DNA of 35,478 bases from positions 1-35,478 of the forward strand of contig NZ_LDJJ01000069.1 in the NCBI RefSeq assembly GCF_001431465.1. Direction: 5' to 3'. The first letter of the stretch is position 1, and each line of letters opens with the position of its first letter. This stretch comes from Stenotrophomonas terrae (lineage in GTDB: Bacteria; Pseudomonadota; Gammaproteobacteria; Xanthomonadales; Xanthomonadaceae). Shown here one piece after another: positions 22,859 to 28,711 of the stretch. The notes beneath the pieces were generated by a model. That model saw only the letters and a list, made by a program, of their open reading frames with translations. It was not told the origin of the DNA and made no database searches. The translations under genes were made by a program, and so were the position numbers.

Positions 22859-23395
22859 CTCACTTGTGCTAGCTTTGCGCCAAAACCGCTTCTCAATTCT
22901 TCTAACATTTGGCGTCTCCGCTAGCGTAGGCAGGTAGTCGCTCAACTGAAAAAGTTCTCGATCCGCTAGGTTTCCCAAGAACGGCTTTACCCTGACGAGA
23001 TTGCCGTAGTGCCGAGCCAATTTTGCAGGCGTGTCATCCAACATCAACACATGCTCAAGCTTATAGCCGCGTCTCTTTAACTTGTCGAGATTTTTTGCCC
23101 ATTCGTAGTCATGGTGCTCTGGGTCAAAACGCATCGTACAGCGCTCCCTAGACCACACGAATTTGAGATCGACATCGTGTGGGAAGATATTTTCCACAAC
23201 GGGGGCGGCGTAAAGACGAGTAGACGAGGTCCAAACTGCTAAGTGAAACTGCGATCTCACCTTTGATAGGAACAGGTCAAGTCCAGGGCGCTTATACACA
23301 GCGTACGGCCCAACTTCGAAGTCAGGGTCGCGATCTAAGTAGCAGTCAGTCGCGTGGATGAGTGTTTCATCAAGATCGAGAATTAAGAGTTTCAT
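22853..23395 (-). CDS. cassette HAD-type phosphatase, FCP1/NIF-like
   Basis: A 180-residue protein of the NLI-interacting-factor (FCP1/SCP) branch of the HAD superfamily, known from eukaryotic CTD phosphatases and also from bacteria. The motif LDLDETL places the nucleophile Asp7 and acid/base Asp9; RPGLDLFLSKV, VWTSSTR (motif II Thr/Ser) and LMLDDTP (motif III) follow in order. The start ATG at 23395 gives a complete domain. The frame is open upstream through an attC into the adjacent repeated cassette, but that extension is not part of the family. The stop TAA is in the attC core. Substrate unknown; a protein phosphatase role is an inference. Confidence 0.88.
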   Translation of the reverse strand: MKLLILDLDETLIHATDCYLDRDPDFEVGPYAVYKRPGLDLFLSKVRSQFHLAVWTSSTRLYAAPVVENIFPHDVDLKFVWSRERCTMRFDPEHHDYEWAKNLDKLKRRGYKLEHVLMLDDTPAKLARHYGNLVRVKPFLGNLADRELFQLSDYLPTLAETPNVRRIEKRFWRKASTSEP

Positions 23396-23412
23396 GTGGT
23401 GCTTGATTTGAG

Positions 23413-23472
23413 CCCTAACCCTGGAATTAAGCCGACCCGCGCAGCGGGTTCGGCTTGAATGAACTGTTAGGC
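23413..23472 (-). repeat. attC site 15
   Basis: 60-bp attC with ends CCCTAAC and GTTAGGC. It closes copy 1 of the ORF-less repeated cassette. Confidence 0.95.
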
Positions 23473-23753
23473 GGCTGTGGTCACTGACGGAGCCCCGGAC
23501 CAATGCTGCCTTGCTTGTGCAACCCAACGTGAGCCGATCATGCCACAGCCTGTGGGATGGAGCTTGCCCTGAAAACCTTGCCGAGCGTTGCCGCCGAAGT
23601 GCGATGAAATGATTGCGGCAGAGCAGTGAAGCGTAAGACGAAGTGGCGGGCTTGCCGATGCCAGGAACAGTTGGAACTGCTACCCGGAACCGACCAGTGA
23701 CTTGCCGATGTTGCTGCCGAAAGGAGAAGGGCCAGCCAGCCCAGCCCACCGCC
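23473..23753 (-). repeat. ORF-less repeated cassette body, copy 1
   Basis: 281 bp similar to the bodies at 24158-24435, 24496-24776 and 26117-26397. Minus-strand frames exist here and in copy 2, but stop early in copies 3 and 4, so a conserved protein is unlikely. The body is flanked by near-perfect inverted repeats (GTTAGGCGGCTGTG / CACCGCCGCCTAAC). Confidence 0.85.
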
Positions 23754-23813
23754 GCCTAACTCTGGAATTAAGCCGACCCGCGCAGCGGGTTCGGCTTGAA
23801 TGAACTGTTAGGC
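23754..23813 (-). repeat. attC site 16
   Basis: 60-bp attC with consensus ends GCCTAAC and GTTAGGC. It closes the cassette with gene 23808-24089. Confidence 0.96.
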
Positions 23814-24089
23814 GCTTGCAGCACGCCATACGAAGTAAGCGATTGTTGATGCTGCTGCCAGGGCGCAAAACCCGATCGCGCACGCTGCGTCAGCGGAAAT
23901 TGTCTTGGGTGGGGATAGCTTTGGGTGACTACTGGATACTTTTCGGCTCTTGAAATCCCAAGGTGCAACAGCGTAATAGCCAAACGAGAAGATTGGGACT
24001 AGGAGCCAACCAATGATGTATCCGAGGCCATACAGAACAACCTCGAAAGCACCGCGGAAGATGATCTCTGTCAGTAGACTTGCAGGCAT
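23808..24089 (-). CDS. cassette membrane protein
   Basis: A 93-residue protein with two predicted membrane segments (about 15-40 and 68-90) and a polar, Lys/Ser-rich loop (KSRKVSSSHPKLSPPKT). No family recognised. Start ATG at 24089; the end GCC TAA is in the attC core. It lies between copies 1 and 2 of the repeated ORF-less cassette. Confidence 0.78.
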   Translation of the reverse strand: MPASLLTEIIFRGAFEVVLYGLGYIIGWLLVPIFSFGYYAVAPWDFKSRKVSSSHPKLSPPKTISADAACAIGFCALAAASTIAYFVWRAASA

Positions 24090-24097
24090 GTGTTAGC

Positions 24098-24157
24098 GCC
24101 TAACACCGGAATTAAGCCGACCCGCGAAGCGGGTTCGGCTTGAATGAACTGTTAGGC
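24098..24157 (-). repeat. attC site 17
   Basis: 60-bp attC with ends GCCTAAC and GTTAGGC. The left core lies in a perfect short dyad GTGTTAG-CGC-CTAACAC (24090-24106). It closes copy 2 of the repeated cassette. Confidence 0.95.
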
Positions 24158-24435
24158 GGCGGTGGCCACTTACCGCTCCCCGGGCCAATGCTGCCTTGCT
24201 TGTGCAACCCAACGCGAGCCGATCATGCCACAGCTTGGGGGGAGCTTGCCCTGAAAACCTTGCCGAGCATTGCCGCCGAAGTGCGATGAAATGATTGCGG
24301 CAGGGCAGTGAAGCGTAAGACGAAGTGGCGGGCTTGTCGCTGCCAGGAACAGTTGGAACTGCTACCCGGAGCCGACCGGTGACTCGCCGATATTGCTGCC
24401 GAAAGAAGAAGGGCCGGCCAACCCAGCTCACCGCC
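24158..24435 (-). repeat. ORF-less repeated cassette body, copy 2
   Basis: 278 bp, close to copy 1 and more distant from copies 3 and 4. Bounded by the perfect 14-bp inverted repeat GTTAGGCGGCGGTG / CACCGCCGCCTAAC, which includes the attC cores. A minus-strand frame shared with copy 1 continues into attC. It lies directly next to copy 3. Confidence 0.85.
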
Positions 24436-24495
24436 GCCTAACTCTGGAATTAAGCCGAGCCGCGAAGCGGGTTCGGCTTGAATGAACTGTTAGGC
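24436..24495 (-). repeat. attC site 18
   Basis: 60-bp attC with consensus ends. It closes copy 3 of the repeated cassette and separates copies 2 and 3. Confidence 0.96.
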
Positions 24496-24776
24496 GGCGG
24501 TGGCCACTTACTGAGCCCCGGACCAATGCTGCCTTGCTTGTACAACCCAATGCGAGCCGATCATGCCACAGCTTGCGAGACAGAGCTTGCCCAGGAAACC
24601 TTGCCGAGCATTGCGGCCGAAGTGCGATGAAATGATTGCGGTGGGGCGGTTAAGCGTAAGATGAAACAGCGAATTTACCGATGCCAGGAACAGTTGGACC
24701 CATTACCCGGAGCCGACCGGTGACTTGCCGATGATGCTGCCGAAAGGAGAAGGGCCAGCCAACCAAGAACACCGCC
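24496..24776 (-). repeat. ORF-less repeated cassette body, copy 3
   Basis: 281 bp differing from copy 4 (26117-26397) at only three positions by my alignment. The minus-strand frame open in copies 1 and 2 meets a stop (TACGCTTAA) here. Bounded by the perfect 14-bp inverted repeat seen in copy 2. Confidence 0.88.
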
Positions 24777-24836
24777 GCCTAACTCCGGAATTAAGCCGCG
24801 CCGCGAAGCGGCGTCGGCTTGAATGAACTGTTAGGC
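24777..24836 (-). repeat. attC site 19
   Basis: 60-bp attC with consensus ends GCCTAAC and GTTAGGC. It closes the cassette with gene 24831-25139. Confidence 0.96.
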
Positions 24837-25139
24837 ACTAAGCCCGCCATCCAGATGCGCAGGTATTGGGCCACGATAGAATGTGCCAGGAATAGGCACA
24901 GCACGCCAGCCACTAAAAGCGCGGAGCGTAATGTGCTGAAGCGATGCAACACAGCCAAGGATGGTGCCGGACTCGTCGCCGCACCAGATAAAGACCGTCA
25001 TGTGATCTCTGGCCGGTATTGCAGCAAGCGCATCTTTGTCTAGGGCGTAGATGCTCTCGTCGCCGCCACCGGCCCAGCCGCAAGCATTGAAGTCTGCCCA
25101 GACATAGGGCATTGGCTGAGTTGGTAAATGGCCTTCCAT
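24831..25139 (-). CDS. cassette protein, unknown function
   Basis: A 102-residue soluble protein starting MEGHLPTQPMPYVWADFNACG. It contains YALDKDALAAIPARDHMTVFIWCGDESGTILGCVA. No signal peptide, membrane segment or named family recognised. The ATG at 25139 lies beside the next attC. GCC TAA at the end is in the attC core. Confidence 0.82.
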   Translation of the reverse strand: MEGHLPTQPMPYVWADFNACGWAGGGDESIYALDKDALAAIPARDHMTVFIWCGDESGTILGCVASLQHITLRAFSGWRAVPIPGTFYRGPIPAHLDGGLSA

Positions 25140-25143
25140 TGGT

Positions 25144-25203
25144 GCCTAACTCTGGAATTAAGCCGCGCCGCGAAGCGGCGTCGGCTTGAATGAATTGTTA
25201 GGT
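25144..25203 (-). repeat. attC site 20
   Basis: 60-bp attC with ends GCCTAAC and GTTAGGT. It closes the cassette with gene 25198-25608. Confidence 0.95.
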
Positions 25204-25608
25204 TGCGCCCACGCGATATGGGTGCAACGGGTTGTCCGCGATGAACTTTGCGACCTCGCGGCTGTTGACCGGGAGAGAGGGCGTTGCCCTACGCGGAGTT
25301 GACGGAAAGCGAAAACCCGCCTGGTACAGAAGCTCCACCGCCTTCCAACCGCCAAGATTGCGCCGCAGCGGAGCTCTGAAGCCGCGGCCCATCTCCGAGA
25401 GTGGCTTGCGACACGTGGGACAGGGCGACGGTGATCCATCTATGCGGAGTACTCGCTTAAAGCTCAGGCGACATTGAAAGCAGGCGTGCGCCATTAGGTA
25501 CTGTGGGCCGCGCGGGAGGGCCACGGGACCTGCAGGGTCATGCAGCGAGCGAGATCCGATCTTGCGCCGGACCTCCATTCTTCTCGCCTTTTCAGTGCGT
25601 GACGTCAT
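25198..25608 (-). CDS. cassette protein with CxxC zinc-ribbon-like motif
   Basis: A 136-residue basic protein. Two pairs of cysteines (ACFQC about residues 42-46 and PCPTC about residues 62-66) flank KRVLRIDGSP and could bind one zinc ion, as in zinc ribbons. The remainder (GWKAVELLYQAGFRFP, EVAKFIADNPLHPY) is helical. The ATG at 25608 gives a basic N-terminal arm (TSRTEKARRMEVRRK); an internal ATG at 25494 (MAHACFQC) is possible. The ACC TAA end is in attC. Function unknown; nucleic-acid binding is a guess from charge and fold. Confidence 0.8.
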   Translation of the reverse strand: MTSRTEKARRMEVRRKIGSRSLHDPAGPVALPRGPQYLMAHACFQCRLSFKRVLRIDGSPSPCPTCRKPLSEMGRGFRAPLRRNLGGWKAVELLYQAGFRFPSTPRRATPSLPVNSREVAKFIADNPLHPYRVGAT

Positions 25609-25617
25609 ATCTGCGCA

Positions 25618-25677
25618 ACCTAACTCTGGAATTAATCCGCACCGCGAAACGGCGTCGGTTTGAATGAATTGTTATGC
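25618..25677 (-). repeat. attC site 21
   Basis: 60-bp attC with ends ACCTAAC and GTTATGC, and internal changes (AATCCGC, GGTTTGAA) that weaken the stem. It closes the cassette with gene 25684-26049. Confidence 0.9.
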
Positions 25678-25683
25678 GCGTAT

Positions 25684-26049
25684 CTAGCGCGAATAGTGGC
25701 AGGTGACATTTACTACCCGCTTAGTTGTCCCGATTGCAAAGCTTAACTCCGGGTAGCCCCCGCCAAACTGGTGGGGTGGGACCGGGCTGGTGAAGAAGTA
25801 GGTCCAGCTCCGGTCCGACTTGTTGATGAAGTCGGGCTTGCCTAGCGCGACTTGCAGTTGGTTCTGGCTCAAGCCTATGAGCGGCGCAGTGTCACTGGGA
25901 CACCTCGCATTGGTCGGTGTGGCCATCGGAAGCGCACGCATTGCGCGAAGCTCTGCCGCGAGAGAACTTAGAAGGGGCGAACTCACTGCAGAACTTGAGT
26001 ATGAAGTCAGCGTCACCAGAAAGAAAATCTGCAAGATGCGGATATGCAT
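25684..26049 (-). CDS. cassette exported protein, BamE/SmpA-like C-terminal part
   Basis: A 121-residue protein with a signal peptide (MHIRILQIFFLVTLTSYSSSAVS). The mature half has IGLSQNQLQVALGKPDF then SWTYFFTSPV, resembling the G-x-s-x-x-x-v-x-x-x-L-G-x-P…W-x-Y-x-F pattern of small BamE/SmpA-like domains; this is by pattern only. Cysteines at RCPSD and TCHYSR may pair. Probably periplasmic. Start ATG at 26049. Confidence 0.8.
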   Translation of the reverse strand: MHIRILQIFFLVTLTSYSSSAVSSPLLSSLAAELRAMRALPMATPTNARCPSDTAPLIGLSQNQLQVALGKPDFINKSDRSWTYFFTSPVPPHQFGGGYPELSFAIGTTKRVVNVTCHYSR

Positions 26050-26056
26050 GTTTCGC

Positions 26057-26116
26057 GCCTAACTCTGGAATTAAGCCGCGCCGCGAAGCGGTGTCGGCTT
26101 GAATGAACTGTTAGGC
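26057..26116 (-). repeat. attC site 22
   Basis: 60-bp attC with consensus ends GCCTAAC and GTTAGGC. It closes copy 4 of the repeated cassette. Confidence 0.96.
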
Positions 26117-26397
26117 GGCGGTGGCCACTTACTGAGCCCCGGACCAATGCTGCCTTGCTTGTACAACCCAATGCGAGCCGATCATGCCACAGCTTGCGAG
26201 ACGGAGCTTGCCCAGGAAACCTTGCCGAGCATTGCGGCCGAAGTGCGATGAAATGATTGCGGTGGGGCGGTTAAGCGTAAGACGAAACAGCGAATTTACC
26301 GATGCCAGGAACAGTTGGCCCCATTACCCGGAGCCGACCGGTGACTTGCCGATGATGCTGCCGAAAGGAGAAGGGCCAGCCAACCAAGAACACCGCC
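26117..26397 (-). repeat. ORF-less repeated cassette body, copy 4
   Basis: 281 bp, 99% identical to copy 3 (three differences), from which it is separated by three coding cassettes. Bounded by the 14-bp inverted repeat. A plus-strand frame starting at 26184 is not conserved in copies 1 and 2, which have an early stop. Confidence 0.88.
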
Positions 26398-26457
26398 GCC
26401 TAACTCTGGAATTAAGCCGACCCGCGAAGCGGTTTCGGCTTGAATGAACTGTTAGCC
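26398..26457 (-). repeat. attC site 23
   Basis: 60-bp attC with ends GCCTAAC and GTTAGCC. It closes the cassette with gene 26452-26787. Confidence 0.94.
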
Positions 26458-26787
26458 CTCATCCGGATCTGGCTCACGCGGAAGCCGCTCCCAAGGGGCG
26501 CCAACGGAATCCCGCCAGGCCTGCCAGCCAATGGGAAGATCAGCCAGCTCCCCCACACTCCGGTCCTCTTGATACGCACAACCGAGGCAGACGATGGCGC
26601 CATGAGCACCATCATTGGTGGTGCCGCAAAGAAACTGCCAATCACCATCGTGGTCGTGACTGACCAACAGAACGGGATAACCCTCGCGTAGCACCTTGGT
26701 TGTGGTGAACACAGCTAGGTTGGTCGGTTCCAAGAACGGCCACTCGGATGCTGGAAACGAGTGTGGGTGCTCCTTGACTGAGTCCAT
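26452..26787 (-). CDS. cassette protein, unknown function
   Basis: A 111-residue acidic soluble protein. The core HDHDGDWQFLCGTTNDGAH and IVCLGCAYQEDRSVGELADLP, then GWQAWRDSVGAPWER looks like a widespread small bacterial protein type of unknown role. No signal peptide. ATG at 26787 lies beside the next attC; the GGC TAA end is in the attC core. Confidence 0.85.
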   Translation of the reverse strand: MDSVKEHPHSFPASEWPFLEPTNLAVFTTTKVLREGYPVLLVSHDHDGDWQFLCGTTNDGAHGAIVCLGCAYQEDRSVGELADLPIGWQAWRDSVGAPWERLPREPDPDEG

Positions 26788-26790
26788 GAG

Positions 26791-26850
26791 GGCTAACTCC
26801 GGAATTAAGCCGCGCCGCGAAGCGGCGTCGGCTTGAATGAATTGTTAGGC
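26791..26850 (-). repeat. attC site 24
   Basis: 60-bp attC with ends GGCTAAC and GTTAGGC. It closes the cassette with gene 26845-27159. Confidence 0.95.
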
Positions 26851-27159
26851 CGCAAGCCGATTCTCCGAAGCCATCCGCTCGACTTTTGGCCAATCCAGCA
26901 ACTGGCTGGTCAACGGCCAAGTGCGTGACCACCTAATGTAATGACCCAAATCCCTTAGCAGGAATGATCCGTACGCCACGCCAAAAAGCCAAGCTTGGAA
27001 AGTGCTATGGAAGTAAAGCATGACGCCCACCGTCGCCGCTCCCGCAACAATGAGAAGGAGAAAGATGCGCCAGTTGAAAAGGATCAGGCCAAGCACCGAC
27101 ATTGGCTTGTCGCGGAAATGTAGGTATGCCTGTAACTGGCGCTTCTGTGTCCGATTCAT
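26845..27159 (-). CDS. cassette membrane protein
   Basis: A 104-residue protein with a basic N-terminal segment (MNRTQKRQLQAYLHFRDKP), two predicted membrane segments (about 23-50 and 54-70) and a cytoplasmic tail (SRTWPLTSQLLDWPKVERM). No named family, although the tail pattern is common in small proteobacterial membrane proteins. Start ATG at 27159; GCC TAA end in attC. Confidence 0.8.
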   Translation of the reverse strand: MNRTQKRQLQAYLHFRDKPMSVLGLILFNWRIFLLLIVAGAATVGVMLYFHSTFQAWLFGVAYGSFLLRDLGHYIRWSRTWPLTSQLLDWPKVERMASENRLAA

Positions 27160-27176
27160 AGCAAGGTATCCATGCG

Positions 27177-27236
27177 GCCTAACCCTGGAATTAAGCCGCG
27201 CCGCGAAGCGGCGTCGGCTTGAATGAACTGTTAGGC
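27177..27236 (-). repeat. attC site 25
   Basis: 60-bp attC with consensus ends GCCTAAC and GTTAGGC. It closes the cassette with gene 27249-27647. Confidence 0.96.
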
Positions 27237-27248
27237 GGCATGCGCCCG

Positions 27249-27647
27249 CTAGTCATTGATCATCTGTCCGAACTCTAACGCAAGCTCGTCGCCTCGAAAC
27301 AGGCCGTAAAAGGAGTATCCGCCTCGTGCGCCGTGAACACGGCGGCCATTTTGGCAATTGACCAAGCGGAATTGGTCACCTGGCATGATCACCGCTGCAA
27401 CATTGGCCCACTCTGTGGTGTGCTCCATGTTCTCGATTCCCATGCGTCTAGCGCTAGCGAAAATTTCCTGCTTGCTGAGAGGGGCATATACGTCACAAAG
27501 AGGATATCCAAGCCGCGCGGCGAGATCTTTTGACTCTATCTCCAGCCCGAGGGAACTATGCGCGCACCCGGCAAGCGCAGCGACAGATAGCAGAAGTCCT
27601 GCATGAAAATTTCGAAGATCAGCGAAGCTGCCTAGATGCATGATCAT
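27249..27647 (-). CDS. cassette lipoprotein
   Basis: A 132-residue protein with a lipoprotein signal (LLLSVAALAGC, lipid-modified Cys at about residue 28). The long N-terminal region before the hydrophobic core (MIMHLGSFADLRNFHAG) is unusual; an ATG at 27641 gives almost the same protein. The mature part includes YPLCDVYAPLSKQEIFASARR. No family recognised. Probably membrane-anchored and facing the periplasm. Confidence 0.8.
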   Translation of the reverse strand: MIMHLGSFADLRNFHAGLLLSVAALAGCAHSSLGLEIESKDLAARLGYPLCDVYAPLSKQEIFASARRMGIENMEHTTEWANVAAVIMPGDQFRLVNCQNGRRVHGARGGYSFYGLFRGDELALEFGQMIND

Positions 27648-27650
27648 GCC

Positions 27651-27710
27651 GCCTAACTCCGGAATTAAGCCGCACCGCGAAGCGGTGTCGGCTTGAATGA
27701 ATTGTTAGGT
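27651..27710 (-). repeat. attC site 26
   Basis: 60-bp attC with ends GCCTAAC and GTTAGGT. It closes the cassette with gene 27735-28061. Confidence 0.95.
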
Positions 27711-27734
27711 GCCAAAGTGTAGACGCTTGACGGC

Positions 27735-28061
27735 CTAATCTTCAAAGTACGGCTCACCATCTGGGAAGTAGAAATCGTACTTGCGTCGAAGATACCGAAG
27801 GTGACGATCCGGATTACTGGCGAGCTGTAATGCCTGAAGAGAATCGGCTCCGTAGGCGGTGTGGCTAAATTCCTCTGGAAGCCCGTCAATTTGTAGTGTG
27901 CAACCGGCGGTGCCACCGCTGAATTCGAAATTGACACTGCCTGGCTGAAGTATGAAGGGGGCGGAGATGTGAATGGTAATGCCGGTGCGCTTCTCGGTGC
28001 CTCGGATGCTAAACATCAACTCTCGCTTCGCGATGGGGTGTGGCATCGAAACCCTCTCCAT
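27735..28061 (-). CDS. cassette protein, possibly DUF6968-like
   Basis: A 108-residue soluble protein starting MERVSMPHPIAKRELMF. The pattern CTLQIDGLPEEFSHTAYGADSLQALQLAS followed by FYFPDGEPY resembles small proteins annotated as DUF6968, an uncertain assignment from memory. The ATG at 28061 was chosen; a GTG at 28067 lies in the attC core. It is the second cassette from attI and so should be well expressed if Pc is active. Confidence 0.8.
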   Translation of the reverse strand: MERVSMPHPIAKRELMFSIRGTEKRTGITIHISAPFILQPGSVNFEFSGGTAGCTLQIDGLPEEFSHTAYGADSLQALQLASNPDRHLRYLRRKYDFYFPDGEPYFED

Positions 28062-28065
28062 TGGC

Positions 28066-28125
28066 ACCTAACTCCGGAATTAAGCCGACCCGCGTAGCGG
28101 GTTCGGCTTGAATGAACTGTTAGGC
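28066..28125 (-). repeat. attC site 27 (first cassette)
   Basis: 60-bp attC with ends ACCTAAC and GTTAGGC. It closes the attI-proximal cassette, gene 28120-28536. Confidence 0.96.
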
Positions 28126-28536
28126 GCTACCGGCCTCGGGGCTTTTCCAAAGAGCATATATCTCCCAGTTCCATGCACCATCCGAGTGGAGTTGTTCGCT
28201 AATGATAGCCATAAGTTCGTCGCTATTCCGCAGAACTGGTAAGTTCTGAAAATCACCGCCCCAGAACAGGCAAAAATCCCTGCCGAGCTCAATCTGCTCC
28301 AGTAGAAGTTGGCCTAGGAGAGTGTCCTGAAGTTCTGCGCCAGCGGCTATTGCGTTCTTCGCCGCATCTGACATTGAATCGATGCCGTCTGATTCGTCGG
28401 TCAAGCTCCAAACGAAAGGCGTTCCGAAATTGTGTGAGGCTGCCCGCACTAGTAGCTCGTCTGATAATGCATGAAAACTGACGCCGGCAACGTCGGTGGA
28501 TGGTTCCGCGCTTTGGACCAACAAGAACTGGGACAT
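28120..28536 (-). CDS. first cassette protein, unknown function
   Basis: A 138-residue acidic soluble protein starting MSQFLLVQSAEPSTDVAGVSFHAL. It contains LGQLLLEQIELGRDFCLFWGGDF and ends WNWEIYALWKSPEAGSA. No signal peptide or named family. The ATG at 28536 is about 15 bp inside the attI junction; a GTG at 28554 would start within the core. Being next to attI, it is probably the most recently inserted cassette and the one best placed for Pc transcription. GCC TAA end in attC. Confidence 0.82.
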   Translation of the reverse strand: MSQFLLVQSAEPSTDVAGVSFHALSDELLVRAASHNFGTPFVWSLTDESDGIDSMSDAAKNAIAAGAELQDTLLGQLLLEQIELGRDFCLFWGGDFQNLPVLRNSDELMAIISEQLHSDGAWNWEIYALWKSPEAGSA

Positions 28537-28545
28537 ATGTGTAGC

Positions 28546-28605
28546 GCCTAACACCTATTAGACCGCCTAACAGCGGTGTAGCGCAGAGTATCGCGGTTTT
28601 TTCAT
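28546..28605 (-). other. attI recombination site
   Basis: The attI-cassette junction core (minus strand GTTAGGC) is at 28546-28552. A second GTTAGGC lies 19 bp to the right at 28565-28571, inside the presumed attI, with no attC-like arm around it. The site lies between the first cassette and intI, as expected. Limits to the right are estimated. Confidence 0.75.
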
Positions 28606-28614
28606 TACTTTCAA
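28587..28614 (-). promoter_or_regulatory. candidate cassette promoter Pc
   Basis: On the minus strand TTGAAA (28609-28614) and GATACT (28587-28592) are separated by 16 bp, close to a sigma-70 promoter. It points to the cassettes and would start transcription near 28580, about 45 bp before the first cassette ATG. Confidence 0.6.
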
Positions 28615-28711
28615 ATCAACAGAATCCCGCATCAAATCATGGGTTTAGCTTATGGGCCTCCGTGCTCGGGGCATCCATGCTCCCAGAAAACTACCGCTTG
28701 GGAGCGGCTAT

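Noticed and set aside
22853..23749. A single 298-codon gene on the minus strand
   Set aside because: It joins a repeated ORF-less cassette, an attC and the HAD phosphatase. The HAD domain begins exactly at the ATG at 23395, so the upstream part is treated as an open frame; the fusion is kept only as a finding.
24093..24431. 112-codon frame in repeated cassette copy 2
   Set aside because: It matches copy 1 in frame, but copies 3 and 4 have an early stop and it has no protein-like features of its own.
26184..26447. 87-codon plus-strand frame in repeated cassette copy 4
   Set aside because: The corresponding frame in copy 1 stops after about ten codons, and the end is encoded by the reverse strand of attC.
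17329..28125. Regularly spaced 60-bp repeats that might be read as a CRISPR array
   Set aside because: Spacing varies from about 230 to 640 bp, most intervals contain ORFs, the repeats have attC cores and nested arms, no cas genes are present, and an integron integrase stands at one end.
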